64,000 nt of DNA from Protopterus annectens (GCF_019279795.1 NC_056725.1:1750504416-1750568415), one strand, 5' to 3'. Numbered from the stretch's first letter, positions 24,455 through 36,562 are shown. Numbers and translations: made by a program. Notes: a model not told the origin generated them from the letters alone.

Positions 24455-25163
24455 GAAAATAAACACACCACGACTACCAGAGACTCTGAATTCGGACAAC
24501 CTGTGTCACTGCACAACACGAGAAGAGCCAACTGAATCGAGCATAAAGTTTATGACACAAAACAAACCACCGTAGTGTTAAGCGCTTTCACACAGTAAAT
24601 ACCGAGCTTCCTCAGAACACAGTAAACTGCCATGACATTGTTTAAATACTTTCAGAAAATCACCTGACTCAGGTGTACAGCCAATACAACCTTTACATTT
24701 CTTTTTAAATTTGTGCAAAACATCAAAACCTTATTAGTATATGAAAAAACCTGTTCAATATGGTCTAAGGTATCACAAAATACCATAACTTCATTCCAAA
24801 AATGATCCTATGCAACAACAAACCCCAATTAATTGTTAAAAATAACTTGTCCAATTCAGTTGTCAAGGCACCATGTTAAAATGTTAAATATGACATGTAA
24901 AATATAATACTATTAAAATTCAACACTCCAAAATAATACTTGTAGTAAAATGAATTATAAAATTTTAAAAATAAAACAGTGTCTCCCTTTGATCCACAAC
25001 CCTCCGCAAAAATGTATGAGTTTGTGGAATTGGTTATAACCGGGCCGCCCTATGTTTTAACACGCTGCTGATACTAATGTTATTGTTCAGACCTTCAAGA
25101 TAAGAGTATAAAGAGTTGCTTTGGCAACTGAGGCTTGATGCAGGTAGGGCCCCGGGTCTGAAC
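24455..25163 (-). mobile_element. Penelope-like terminal segment (duplicate copy)
   Basis: Non-coding PLE terminal (pseudo-LTR-like) sequence. It is recognised by its hammerhead motif (24581-24615) and by 'gcgcttaacac' followed by 'ttcag...gctctt' spacing shared with the PLE 3' region at 52100-52170. The minus strand is taken as sense from the hammerhead. No RT coding is present. Confidence 0.6.
24576..24621 (-). ncRNA. Hammerhead-ribozyme-like motif (PLE), copy 1
   Basis: Minus strand order: stem I strand GTGTT, core CTGAGGA, a stem II hairpin (CTCGGT, loop ATTT, ACTGTG, one mismatched pair), GAAA, the palindrome AGCGCT, then T and AACAC, which pairs with GTGTT. Type I hammerhead layout with a stem III only three pairs long. 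Activity not shown. Confidence 0.6.
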
Positions 25164-25522
25164 AGGGAAATATGGAAGAAATAAAAGACAGACAAGACTA
25201 GGAGGGAATACTGCTAGGCTAGCAAGAAGGTTAAAAAAGGATTTGCAATAGCAAAGAACAAGGCATCAGAGGCACTCTACCAACTTCTGTAAGGTCACTC
25301 AGTCGATGGCACAAAGAAAGTATATTGGGTTGCAAGGCAAAGACAGAAAGATACAGATAACAGTCAGATACCCTTCACAAGGGATGCCAACAACAATCTG
25401 CTCACCAGTCCACTGGCCATCAAAGACAGATGAAAGGAGTACTTAGAGCAGCTTCTAATGAAGAAAAACCCACAGAAGCTGTACTTCCCCCAGATACAGC
25501 CTACAATGAGAGAACAGCAGGA
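25163..25522 (+). repeat. 360-bp exact inverted duplicate of 333-692 (RTE-like LINE piece)
   Basis: Every base I compared between the reverse complement of 333-692 and this stretch is identical, with no indel. The coding-strand remnant (WVARQRQKD-, SPLAIKDR-like) is the RTE linker described at 270-1345. It begins exactly where the duplicated PLE segment ends. Confidence 0.93.
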
Positions 25523-25787
25523 AACAAGTCTGAAGGATTTATAAAACATGTTTTTTATCTTTTCAACTGTTGTATTACTGCTCTCCCAAGCCTTTCCATG
25601 GCACAAATCCAAGGGATGAGTGCCTTACACAAGTGTAAATGTGTAGTAATATCTGATTACCAATCCTTCAAGCATGTTCTGTTTACATGTGTTATATACA
25701 TATTTACAAACCCTTGTTAATCAGTCACCTTGCTTGGCTTATGAATTTGTTTTATAAAGCCTAATACATTTGTGTGTATACCTATAC

Positions 25788-25792
<5 letters not shown>
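25523..25792. other. Unassigned stretch
   Basis: Continues from the duplicated RTE piece into a (TA)n array. No matching sequence elsewhere in the window. Confidence 0.35.

Positions 25793-25856
<64 letters not shown>
25793..25856. repeat. (TA)n microsatellite
   Basis: About 60 bp of pure TA. Confidence 0.95.
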
Positions 25857-25863
<7 letters not shown>

Positions 25864-26280
25864 CATATATACTGTACCTATACATACTCATAGATACAGA
25901 CAAAGGCACACATACAGACACGTGCATGATAGACGAACACTCAAAAAAATCACACTGCAGTACAGTGAGCAGTACATTGAGCATGACCACTCAAAACTGA
26001 AATAATCAGCACAAAAAATTGCACACCCACATCCCCCCTATTTATATATATCCGTACTCTAAGACTGCATTATAGTCTTCATTGCAAATTGATCTTGCAC
26101 AGAAGAAAGGCAGTAATATGCAGTATAGGCTTTTTTACCTCTTGATCACCAAAAAAGAAAAAAAATTACCTGAGCGGTTTTAGCAGGGGGGCAAGCAACC
26201 TGCACCCTCCACACCCCCTGCTATTTATATATACCAACTCCGAGATCGCAATACAGTGCAGAAAAGTGCAGAAATCTTCC

Positions 26281-26698
<418 letters not shown>

Positions 26699-26700
<2 letters not shown>

Positions 26701-27174
26701 ATGGGTTCACTATATAATTTCGAAATACTAAAATCACGAATTTCAGTATTTTGAAATTATAATCCCGAAAATAAACAAAACGTGAAATTCAAACATGCAC
26801 CTACACTACACAAACACATAACATCCCCCCACAACCACACACACTAACTTAAACTATGTATATGCAGGGGGGCAAGCCCCCCTGCACCCCCCATATTCTA
26901 ACTCTGAGATCGCACAACCAGCCACACGTGCAAGTCACAGACACACACATTTTACACTCCCTCGCACACACACTAACACACTTACATGCCAAACAGCACA
27001 AACACAGCACCACTCACTCTCCAAAACAACAGAAGCGCTAATTCAAAGTCTCCGCACTTCGAGACTTTGAATTTCCCCGCTTCTGCTGCTTCAGGATTCC
27101 GGGTTTTCGGTATTATAATTTTGAAATACTGAAATTCGTGATTTTAGTTTTTCGAAATTATATAGTGAACCCAT
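26699..27174. mobile_element. Fold-back/MITE-like element with about 75-bp inverted ends
   Basis: The left end 'gggttcactatataatttcg' (26703 on) and the right end (reverse complement, 27097-27172) form imperfect inverted repeats of about 75 bp around a GC/CA-rich core. The core contains 'gcaggggggcaagcccccct' and 'aactctgagatcgca'. Both outer ends touch (TA)n arrays, so a TSD cannot be read. No transposase. Superfamily unknown. Confidence 0.65.
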
Positions 27175-27176
27175 AT

Positions 27177-27247
<71 letters not shown>

Positions 27248-27284
27248 CACACACAGTATATATAATTCAAAACCGCGAACATTG

Positions 27285-27342
<58 letters not shown>
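27175..27342. repeat. (TA)n and (TG)n microsatellites
   Basis: About 65 bp of TA (27175-27240) and 58 bp of TG (27285-27341), directly visible. Confidence 0.95.
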
Positions 27343-27343
<1 letters not shown>

Positions 27344-27404
27344 CGTATGATAAAATGGTTGATATGATCCATTATAAAATATAGTCCTGCATTCTGTAAC
27401 TGTT

Positions 27405-28571
27405 TAGGTTCATAGGTTCATAGGTTCATACTAGGCTATCTGCCCTAGGGCATTTATAAGCCTAGCCAGAGTGTGTTTGGCTTTCGCCACCCATTTTAAA
27501 TTAATTTTGCTATGCCTTTTTTTGAGGTTAGTATACTGTGCCTCTGTCTAACAGTGACACAGAAGTGATAGCCGGGGTAAACCTACGATCTCCCATCCAC
27601 TCATCAAGATTCCTCTTGAAGAGAGTCAATGTGGGACTCTGCCTAACCTGGACTGGGATTTTATTCCAGAGTGAAGGGAGCCTCTGGGTTATGAATCTGT
27701 CCCTCCAGCATGTCCTATTTATTTCAGTGCTGAGGTTCAAGTCTCTCGAGCGCGTAGCTCGATGGGATTTAGATTTTCTGAGGTGCAGCATGTCCATTAA
27801 TTCTGGGTTGGACATGGCTTTATACGTCAGGCACAGATCGCCTCTGAGCAGGCGGTATGCTACTGAGTAGAGCTGGAGTTTCTTTAACCGGGCAGCATAT
27901 GGCATCTGTTTGAGCCCTTTGATCCTCTTGGTGAGGTACTTTTGGGGTCTTTCCAGTTGCTGCAGGTGTCTGGTAAGGTACATCCCAAAGGGCATTGTAC
28001 TCAATTATGGGCCTGATGAGGGATGAGTAAAGAGGTACGATGACCTCCCTGATCTAGATGTGAATCCCTTCATGATTAGGTGGGCTATATAAAATGTTTT
28101 TCTAACCACTTTGGCCACGTGGTTGTCAAATGAGAGATTGCTATCAACTTGGGTCCCCAGGTCCCTAATGACTTCTTCTGTACTTAATGGATTACCACCT
28201 ATGTGGTAATTTGTGGGCACTTTGTTTTTGCCAAAGGGGATGACTATACACTTTTTGGCGTTTAGCTTGAGGCCATGGCTCTGGCACCAGTTGTCTGTTT
28301 CTATGAGGCCCTTTTGGAGGATGCTTGTGTCGGCTGGAGAGTTGATTATGGCGCCCAGTTTGCAGTCATCTGCGAACTTGGTCAGCCACAGTCCTTCCGT
28401 GTTGGCCTCTACCGCCGAGAAATATATACCGAACAAGAGAGGTCCCAGGACTGAGCCTTGTGGGACGCCACTTGTAACTGGTTTGGAGTCTGACATGGCT
28501 CCAGCAATTCTAACCATGTGTGTTCTGTCCTTGAGCCAGTTTGCAACCCATCTAGTGACATAGGGGTTTAT
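27405..28571 (-). mobile_element. CR1-like LINE, young 5'-truncated copy (subfamily A)
   Basis: Minus strand: WLKDRTHMVRIAGAMSDSKPV, SGVPQGSVLGPLLFGIYFSA, FADDCKLGAIINSPADTSIL, LKLNAKKCIVIPFGKNKVPT, VIRDLGTQVDSNLSFDNH (28517-28005), then in another frame PFGMYLTRHLQQLERPQKYL, LKKLQLYSVAYRLLRGDLCL and WRDRFITQRLPSLWNKIPV to the stop near 27528. Apart from that frame change the RT half is open, so the copy is comparatively young. The 3' end carries a (CCTATGAA)n tail. Confidence 0.88.
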
Positions 28572-29390
28572 ATTTGAGAAGGTGAGGAGAGCTGTGGTAG
28601 TACTATGATTTGGCCTGAAGCCATGCTGAGAGTTAGCCAGAAGGTTGTTTTAGGTTAGAAAGTCCAAAGAATTGAATCCAAGAAAATAAACACACCACGA
28701 CTACCAGAGACTCTGAATTCGGACAACCTGTGTCACTGCACAACACGAGAAGAGCCAACTGAATCGAGCATAAAGTTTATGACACAAAACAAACCACCGT
28801 AGTGTTAAGCGCTTTCACACAGTAAATACCGAGCTTCCTCAGAACACAGTAAACTGCCATGACATTGTTTAAATACTTTCAGAAAATCACCTGACTCAGG
28901 TGTACAGCCAATACAACCTTTACATTTCTTTTTAAATTTGTGCAAAACATCAAAACCTTATTAGTATATGAAAAAACCTGTTCAATATGGTCTAAGGTAT
29001 CACAAAATACCATAACTTCATTCCAAAAATGATCCTATGCTACAACAAACCCCAATTAATTGTTAAAAATAACTTGTCCAATTCAGTTGTCAAGGCACCA
29101 TGTTAAAATGTTAAATATGACATGTAAAATATAATACTATTAAAATTCAACACTCCAAAATAATACTTGTAGTAAAATGAATTATAAAATTTTAAAAATA
29201 AAACAGTGTCTCCCTTTGATCCACAACCCTCCGCAAAAATGTATGAGTTTGTGGAATTGGTTATAACCGGGCCGCCCTATGTTTTAACACGCTGCTGATA
29301 CTAATGTTATTGTTCAGACCTTCAAGATAAGAGTATAAAGAGTTGCTTTGGCAACTGAGGCTTGATGCAGGTAGGGCCCCGGGTCTGAAC
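28572..29390. repeat. 819-bp direct duplication, copy 2
   Basis: Counterpart of 24345-25163. On its right it continues into the inverted PLE arm. On its left it is cut against the 5'-truncated CR1 copy. This shows where the filler joins. Confidence 0.9.
28803..28848 (-). ncRNA. Hammerhead-ribozyme-like motif (PLE), copy 2
   Basis: Same sequence as the 24576-24621 motif (duplicate). CTGAGGA, stem II with one mismatch, GAAA and AGCGCT are all present, with stem I GTGTT/AACAC. Confidence 0.6.
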
Positions 29391-29854
29391 GATAACATTA
29401 GTATCAGCAGTGTGTTAAAACTTAGGGCGGCCCGGTTATAACCAATTCCACAAACTCATACATTTTTGCGGAGGGTTGTGGATCAAAGGGAGACACTGTT
29501 TTATTTTTCAAATTTTATAATTCATTTTACTACAAGTATTATTTTGGAGTGTTGAATTTTAATAGTATTATATTTTACATGTCATATTTAACATTTTAAC
29601 ATGGTGCCTTGACAACTGAATTGGACAAGTTATTTTTAACAATTAATTGGGGGTTGTTGTTGCATAGGATCGTTTTTGGAATGAATTTATGGTATTTTGT
29701 GATACCTTAGACCATATTGCACAGGTTTTTTTATATACTAATAAGGTTTTGATGTTTTGCACAATTTTAAAAAGAAATGTAAAGGTTGTATTGGCTGTAC
29801 ACCTGAGTCAGGTGATTTTCTGAAAGTATTTAAATGATGTCATGGCAGTTTACT

Positions 29855-29901
29855 GTGTTCTGAGGAAGCTCGGTATTTACTGAGTGAAAGCGCTTAACAC
29901 T
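29855..29901 (+). ncRNA. Hammerhead-ribozyme-like motif (PLE), best stem-paired copy
   Basis: Plus strand: GTGTT, CTGAGGA, A, hairpin CTCGGT-ATTT-ACTGAG (six pairs, one G-U), GAAA, AGCGCT, T, AACAC. Stem I (GTGTT with AACAC) is perfect over 5 bp. The invariant hammerhead core CUGANGA...GAAA and a U-U before the expected cleavage site are present. Stem III is the palindrome AGCGCU, which would work only weakly within one molecule but well between two, as proposed for dimeric hammerheads. Confidence 0.7.
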
Positions 29902-30020
29902 ACGGTGGTTTGTTTTGTGTAATAAACTTTATACTCAATTCAGTTGGCTCTTCTCGTTTTGTGCAGTGACACAGGTTGTCCGAATTCGGAGTGTCTGGTA
30001 GTCGTGGTGTGTTTATTTTC

Positions 30021-32050
30021 TTAGGTTAGAAAGTACAGAAGTTGTTTGGACACATTTTTCCATAATTTTTGTCAGAGGTGACCGGATGGCTATGGGTCTG
30101 TAATTAGATAATTCAGTAGAGTTGCCACCTTTATGGAGGGGTATGACATGAGATATTTTCCAGATATTGAGAAGAGAGGCTTCTGATATGGACCGGTTAA
30201 TTAGAATGGAAAAGGGGTATGCTATAGTATCAGCAGCTTTTTGAAAATATTAAGTAGGGAGAAGGTCAGTAGCTAGGGTAGTAGGTTTTAATTTTTTGAG
30301 CAGTGATCGAATGAAAGATGTAGAGACTGGTTGGAAGCTAAAGATGGTCTGGGTACTGGGAGTGTTGTCCAGTGGGTTAGAGGAGTTGAAGGGCAATTGG
30401 CTAGCGATGGCTTGAGTAGTTTCAGTAAAGAAATTATTAAAGTTGTTAACAATATCCACTGGCAGTTTATTAGTAGAGGCTGAGAGAGGTGGAGTGGTGG
30501 TTTGACCTGGGTGTAGTAATTTATTTATCCCTGCCCAGAATTTTTGGCGTTATTTTGGTTTCCTTGTTGGAGATGGAAATAGTAGTTTTTTTATCTAATA
30601 GAATGGATCGTTTAGTCTCATTTCTTAGTTGTCTAAATTTGGTGTCATTTAGAGGGTCTTTTGTAGCAGACCATGTTGCCAATGCTTTGTTTCAGACTAT
30701 GATTTTTGATTTGGTTTCTTTAGAGAGCCACGGGGCAGCATCTGTCTTTACCCTAGTAGAAAGAGCAGGAGCATGAGAATTGAGGATGGTGAGGAATTTA
30801 TTGTTAAAGTAGACAACAACTTTGTCTAGGGGCCTAGTGTTTTAGGGCAGACCAGTTGCATATCTTAAGTTCATCCTGGAACTTACTAGGATTAAAGCAT
30901 TTATTATTTCTTATTGTTCTATACGTGGGCTGATGGGAGTTGTTTGATTTGTGCTTGCAGATAAAGGTGAGAAAGTGATCACTGATGTCATCGGGGATGG
31001 CCCCCGATGTATACATTTGGGGGTGGCTATTGATTAGTATCCAATCATGTATACTATCCTTTTGGTTATGTTTCCCTATCCTGGTGGGGGTGGATATGAT
31101 CTGTGTGAATCCATACAGGTTTACATGGGTGGTAGGAGAATGAGATGAACAAGTGTTCCAATCAATGTTAAGATCTCCAGGTACAATGGTTTCTTGTGGA
31201 TAGCTATTAGCTAACCAATGGAGGATGTCTTCGAGGGTATTAGTATTATTCCCTGGGGAATGTACACACAGACTATATTCATACATTTGTTTTTGTTAAT
31301 TTGGAACTTGGTCGCAATTATTTCTGCTTTATTGACCTGGGGTGGTTGAATGGGGACTGTGGTATCATTTAGTGTAGATTTGAAGAGTACAGCTACCCCC
31401 CCCTCCCTTCCTAGTAGAGCGATCAAGTCTAAGTATATTATACCCAGGTGGTAGAATTTCATTATCTGAAGTTGATGGTTTCAGCCAGGTTTCAGTTAGG
31501 CATAAAATATCAGGGGAATGGACTTGTAGGAGGGCATGTAGATTAGGTCCTTTGTTATTTATGCTACAAATATTTAGATGGCAGACCAGGAGGTAGTTGG
31601 GGACTTGTTAATAGATAGTGATTCATTTGGGTTAGTTGCAAATTAAGTTGCGCTATCTAGGGTGGCAGGGGCAGGGTTTATATGAATATCTTCATCCATT
31701 GCGAGGTTATAACCTGTAGTTTCTATAAGCTTCAGGATTTTGTTTATAAGTTTTTGATAGTGTTTAGATTTTGTGCTGATATATCTCGGTCTAATAGGCT
31801 GATAGTGTTCTAGTGGTTAAGGAGTTAGTTATAGTAGTAACTAGAGGGTAGCCTATCATGTTCGATACATCTGGTATGGTTTGAGATTTTGGGACGTAAA
31901 ATCCTAGGTAAGACTAATTTTCTTAAGTGGAGAGGAAATATGGAGTTAACAAGAGGGATAGCAGAGAGAATAGTGACATTGCTTTGGACGGTAACATATT
32001 TGGGGCTCGGTTAGTGTTACTGGTTTAGGGCCCTAAGGATCTTGTGGTAT
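30021..32050 (-). mobile_element. L2-like LINE, 5' half (endonuclease and pre-RT)
   Basis: Minus strand: GGVAVLFKSTLNDTTVPIQP and CMNIVCVYIPQG near 31450-31260, PGDLNIDWNTCSSHSPTTHV (GDxN box), GFTQIISTPTRIG, DWILINSHP, DISDHFLTFICKHK (SDH box) near 31200-30950: a complete order of LINE endonuclease motifs. It continues into FNNFFTET, a pre-RT block, near 30440. The element is cut at 30021 by the PLE insertion. Its downstream half is at 22925-24425. Several frame breaks. Confidence 0.75.
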
Positions 32051-32089
32051 GATATTAACTACTGGGAGGAGGGGTGGAAGCTGGAATAG

Positions 32090-33190
32090 TGTAAGCAGTA
32101 CAGTAATGATTGGTTCAGATAGGAGAAAACGGAGGGGTGAGTGTGGGATGGGTTAACTAAGTAGAGGAGTATTGATTGGTTCAGCTGGAGGGGGTGTGGT
32201 ATTTGGGCTATAAAGCTAGCCACAGTGGGGGCAGGTGGAATTTGGGGGCAGGGAGAGGTGCGGAGCACACCCGAGCACAGCGAGGGCAAGCTGAGCAGGG
32301 CTTAACCAAACACAAGGAACCTGCAATCAAAGATAAGTATTCTTTCAACTGGAATCTATGTCTGAGTGTTAGAGAGCCAGAAAAGTACAAGGTATACCTG
32401 TTACCTGTAAGAATTCAACTTATGCTTAATTTATGAGTGACTTGCTTGGCTACAATCACCTGTATTAGAAGCTGAAGTTAAGTACAAACTTGCAGTACTG
32501 TATTTTATTTTTCTGTAAAGTGCAAACTTGCAATTTTAAAAGTACTGTATTTTATTTTTCTGTTCTGAATAGTGTGCTGTGTGTCTCTCTGCACTAAGAG
32601 GGGGTTGCAGTTTTTTCACTTCTTATTTGATATTTAACTCTTAGCCCAGAGGGTTTCCTCTGTACTTTAAGTGCTAGCCACAGAGCCGAGAATTCAATTT
32701 ATGCTCAATTTCTGAGTGACTTGCTTGGCTACAATCACCTGCATTAGAAGCTGAAGTTAAGTGCAAACTTGCAGTAATATATTTTATTTTTCTGTTAAGT
32801 GCAAACTTGCAGTTTTAAAAGTACTGTATTTTATTTTTCTGTTAAGTGCAAACTTGCAGTTTAAAAGTACTGTATTTTATTTTTCTGTTCTGAATAGTGT
32901 GCTGTGCATCTCTCTGCAGTTAGTTTCCCACCCACCCTCACTGTTCTTGGCTTGGTGGTAATGTTGGTGGCTCTGGAATTGCCCGCCCCTCCTGTAAATC
33001 ATTATTTGAACACTCATCCTGGGTCCATCTCATTTGCTCACTTAACCGAGTACAGTGTGATCATATTCTGAGTCTAGTGTTCACTCTACTGAATACAGAG
33101 AGAAGATTTGAAAATGCCAACCCACTTAGGTTCTTCCTTCCTCTCTCCTTGCACTTTACAAACAAACAAAAAAAAATTAAAAAATTGCAC
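32090..33190 (+). promoter_or_regulatory. Probable CR1-like LINE promoter and 5' UTR, upstream part
   Basis: Two copies of GATTGGTTCAG (32108-32118, 32174-32184; ATTGG is the reverse CCAAT box) and CTATAAAG (32208-32215) precede a G-rich leader, a Pol II promoter-like layout. Downstream, a block containing 'gacttgcttggctacaatca' and several 'gtgcaaacttgcag' plus 'ttttatttttctg' units is repeated (about 32405-32590 and 32690-32912). The sequence flows into units also seen at 35.5-36.4 kb upstream of the LINE ORF1. Assignment to the LINE is inference. Confidence 0.45.
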
Positions 33191-33224
33191 ATTATTCATC
33201 TGCTTTTACTGTATTTGTGTCATC

Positions 33225-34985
33225 ATCTTCTTTAAGCTGTTCCCGTTAGGGTTCGTCAGAGCGGATCATCTGTTTCCATTTCTTCCTGTCCTCTGCATCT
33301 TGCTCTGTCACACCAACAACCTTCATGTCCTCTCTCACCACATCCAAAAACCTTATCTTAGGCCTTCCTCTTTTCTTGTTACCTGGTAGCTTCATCCTTA
33401 GCATCTTTTTCCCACTATACTCAGCATCCTTCCTCAGCACATGTCCAAATCAACGCAATCTTGCCTCTCTGGCTTTTGTCTCCAAACATTTGAACCTGGG
33501 CTGACCCTCTAATATACTTATTCCTAATCCTATCCACCCTCTTCACACCCCCAGTGCAAATCTTAACATCTTTAAGTCTGCCACATCTAGCTCTAACTCC
33601 TGCCTTTTTGTCAATGCCACTGTCTCTAACCCATATAACATAGCTGGTCTCACTATCCTCTTGAAGGCCTTCTCTTTCACTCTTACTGGTACTTGTCTGT
33701 CACAAATCACTCCTGACACTCTTCTCCACCCACTCCATCCTGGCTGTACTCTCTTCTTCACCTCTCTTCCACACTCATCATTACTCTGAACTATTGATCC
33801 CGAGTAGTTAAACTCATCCACCTTCACCAGCTCTACTCCTTGCATCCTCACCATTCCTCTATCCTCCCTCTCATTCACACACATTCTGTCATAGTCCTGC
33901 TGACCTTCATTCCTCTTCTCTCTAGAGCATATCTCCATCTCTCCAGGGTCTCCTCCACCTGTTCCATACTCTTACTACAGATCACAATGTCATCTGAAAA
34001 CATCATAGTCCACGGGGACTCCTGTCTGATCTCGTCTGTCAACCTGTCCATCACCATTGCAAATAAAAAAGGGATCAGAGCTGATCCTTGATGTAATCCC
34101 ACCTACACCTTAAATGCATCCGTCACTCCCACCGCAGACCTCACCACTGTCACACTACCTTCGTACATATCCTGTACCACTCATACATACTTCTCTGACA
34201 CTCCCGACTTCCTCATACAAAACCACAACTCCTCTCTAGGCACCCTGTCATATGCTTTCTCTAAGTCTACAAAAACACAATGCAACTCCATCTCACCTTC
34301 TCTGTACTTCTCCATCAACACTCTCAGAGCAAACATTGCATCTGTAGTGCTCTTTCCTGGCATGAAACCATACTGCTGATCACTAATCATCACGTCCCTT
34401 CTTAACCTAGCTTCCACTACTCTTCCCATAACTTCATGCTGTGACTGATCAATTTAATCCCTCTGTAGTTACTACAACTCTGCACATCACCCTTATTCTT
34501 AAAAATTGGTACCAGAACACTTTTTCTCCATTCCTCAGGCATCCTCTCACTTTCTAAGATTTCATTAAACAATCTGGTTAAAAACTCCACTGCTATTTCA
34601 CCTAAACACCTCCATGCTTCCACAGGTATGTCATCTGGACCAACAGCCTTTGCATTCTTCATCCTCTTCATAGCTATCCTTACTTCCTCCTTGCTAATCC
34701 ATTGCACTTCATGATTCACCATCCCCACATCATTCAACCTTCTCTCCCTCTCATTCTCTTCATTCATCAACCCCTCAAAGTATTCTTTCCATCTGCTCAA
34801 CACACTCTCCTCACTTGTGACTGTTTCCCAAATTATCCTTTATCACCTTTACCTTCTGCACATTTTCCTTGCTTGGTCCCTCTGTCTAGCCAATCGGTAC
34901 AGGTCCTTTTCTCCCTCCTTAGTGTCCAATCTTTCATACAACTCTTCATATGCCTTCTCCTTTATTGCTTTATTTTGCTTTTGCC
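33225..34985 (-). mobile_element. RTE-like LINE (RT to 3' end), nested in the CR1 5' UTR
   Basis: Minus strand, right to left: KRMKNAKAVGPDDIPVEAWR, FKNKGDVQSCSNYRGIKLI (34803-34417), QYGFMPGKSTTDAMFALR, HCVFVDLEKAYDRVPREELW, GLHQGSALIPFLFAMVMDRL, FSDDIVICSKS (family FADD), VKVDEFNYSGSIVQSNDECG, ICDRQVPVRVKEKAFKRIV, MLYGLETVAL, then LPGNKKRGRPKIRFLDVVRED near 33350. All RT blocks are present in order across five frames, and the 3' end has a 'gaagatgatga' run typical of RTE tails. The endonuclease is missing (5' truncation). Confidence 0.88.
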
Positions 34986-34989
34986 TCTT

Positions 34990-35468
34990 CTTAGAAGTAC
35001 TCAGTTGTATTTATTCTGCTGTATTTATTACTGCTTGATAGTAGCCTGATTAAATTGTAACTGTTCGGTTTAAGCACTTGGGCTTCAGACCAGTTATTTT
35101 ACATTAAGAAGGTTTGTGGTCTGCACTCTTGTGGGAGGAGATGCTGGATTCTGCCCTTCCGAGCTGGGAATTTCTGGTTAAAGGCTTATTTGGGTCTGCT
35201 TATTTGAACTGTTTCCTTCTGAAATTGGTGCACCTTGTTGCTGTAGCATAGACCAGATTCAGGCCTGCTAAATCTAGCTTTGTTTGTATAACTTGAGCAA
35301 AGACCCAGGCCATCTTTTTTGGAGAAGGTTCCCCTGCACCCCAGTGGCAGGAGTGTGCAGTTAGAACTTGTCCGATTGAAGACTGCTGGAACAGGGCTCA
35401 GATTTGAGCTTTTTTACTGGTTTTAATTGGGTAATTTGTTTAAATCTAATTGTCCGTTTTTGATTGTT

Positions 35469-35541
<73 letters not shown>

Positions 35542-36500
35542 CTGCACTTTATTCATCTGGTTTTAATGTATTTGTGTTTCTTCCTACTTTATTTTGCTTT
35601 TGCTGCCTGTTCTTAAAAGTACTTAATTTCATTCATTCTGCTGCATTTATTGCTGCTTGTTAGTAGCTTGATTAAATTGTAACTGTTATTCTAAGCCTTT
35701 GGTTTAAGCACTTGGGCTTCAGATCAGTTGTTTTACATTAAGAAGGTTTGTGGTCTGCACTGTTGTGGCCGGACAGGTAGCTTACATCCTTCTAAGCTGG
35801 GAATTGCTGATTGAAGGCTCAGTGTCTGTTATTCTAAAAGTGGATTAGTTCTGGTTTAAGCACTTGGGCTATGGGCCAGTTATTTTACACGTGTGGTCTG
35901 CACTCGTGGGAGGAGAGGGTAGATTCTGCCCTTCTGAGCTGGGAGTTTCTGGTTAAAGGCTTATTGTGCCTGCTTATTTAAACTGTTTCTTTCTGAAATC
36001 GGTACGTCTTGTTTGCTGTAGCATAGACTAGATTCTGACCTGCTGAATCTAGCTTTGTTTGTATAACCTGAGCACTAATCCAGGCCATCTTTATTTTGGA
36101 GGAGGTTCCCCTGCACACTAGTGGCAGGAGTGTGCAGTTAGAACTTGTCTGATCGAAGACTGCTGGTACGGGGCTCAGCTTTTAGCTTTTTATTGGTTAA
36201 TTGGTTAATTTGTTTAAATCAATTTGCTCATTTGCTACTGTTATATAAAAAAAGAAAAAATATATATATGCTTTATGCATTGCCACCTTGCTAGGGTTAA
36301 ACTAATTCCAGCACCATAAAGTCTGCTCTTCAAACTTTCCCTTAGAACTAGCCATTTGTTAGTTTTAGCGCTCAAATCTGTTTCTTTTAGCTCAGCACTT
36401 GTTCAGAATTCGTTGTAAGCACTAAATAAGCTACAAATTACTACAGCACTCAACTTTCCTCACTTGTCTAGAGGAACACAGTTTTTAGCACTTAATAAAT
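34990..36500 (+). repeat. CR1-like 5' UTR repeat units with (TA)n
   Basis: A unit beginning 'ggtttaagcacttgggcttc' and including 'aaggtttgtggtctgcact', 'tctagctttgtttgtataac', 'ggttcccctgcac' and 'gcaggagtgtgcagttagaa' occurs at about 35070-35420 and again at 35700-36200, with a partial copy between. A (TA)n array (35468-35532) separates copies. Tandem 5' units upstream of the ORFs are a known LINE promoter layout. The first unit is split by the RTE insertion. Confidence 0.65.
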
Positions 36501-36562
36501 AAGCACCTATCCAGGCATGTTTAAGGATCAGCTCCCACAGTTTTTTCCTGTCTACCTGTTGA

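Larger units (their letters stand above)
24345..25163. repeat. 819-bp direct duplication, copy 1
   Basis: Essentially identical to 28572-29390 at a constant offset of 4227 bp, with only about two differences noticed ('gaagcc/gaatcc', 'gcaaca/gctaca'). It covers about 80 bp of L2-like LINE, the PLE target flank and one PLE arm. See 25163-29390 for the intervening filler. Confidence 0.9.
28664..30020. mobile_element. Penelope-like terminal inverted pair with 14-bp TSD
   Basis: Two arms of roughly 640 bp (28682-29315 and 29391-30020) are inverted copies around an approximately 75-bp centre. Identical TTAGGTTAGAAAGT stretches flank the pair (28650-28663 and 30021-30034), and the L2-like LINE is interrupted at this point. 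Each arm has a hammerhead-like motif. Tandem or inverted pseudo-LTR arrangements are known for PLEs. No coding region remains, so the copy is non-autonomous. Arms differ by more substitutions than the 819-bp duplicates do. Confidence 0.75.

Noticed and set aside
32208-32436. Host gene start (TATAAAG followed by an open frame 32176-32436)
   Set aside because: The downstream sequence belongs to repeated LINE 5' UTR units and the frame has no recognised protein content.
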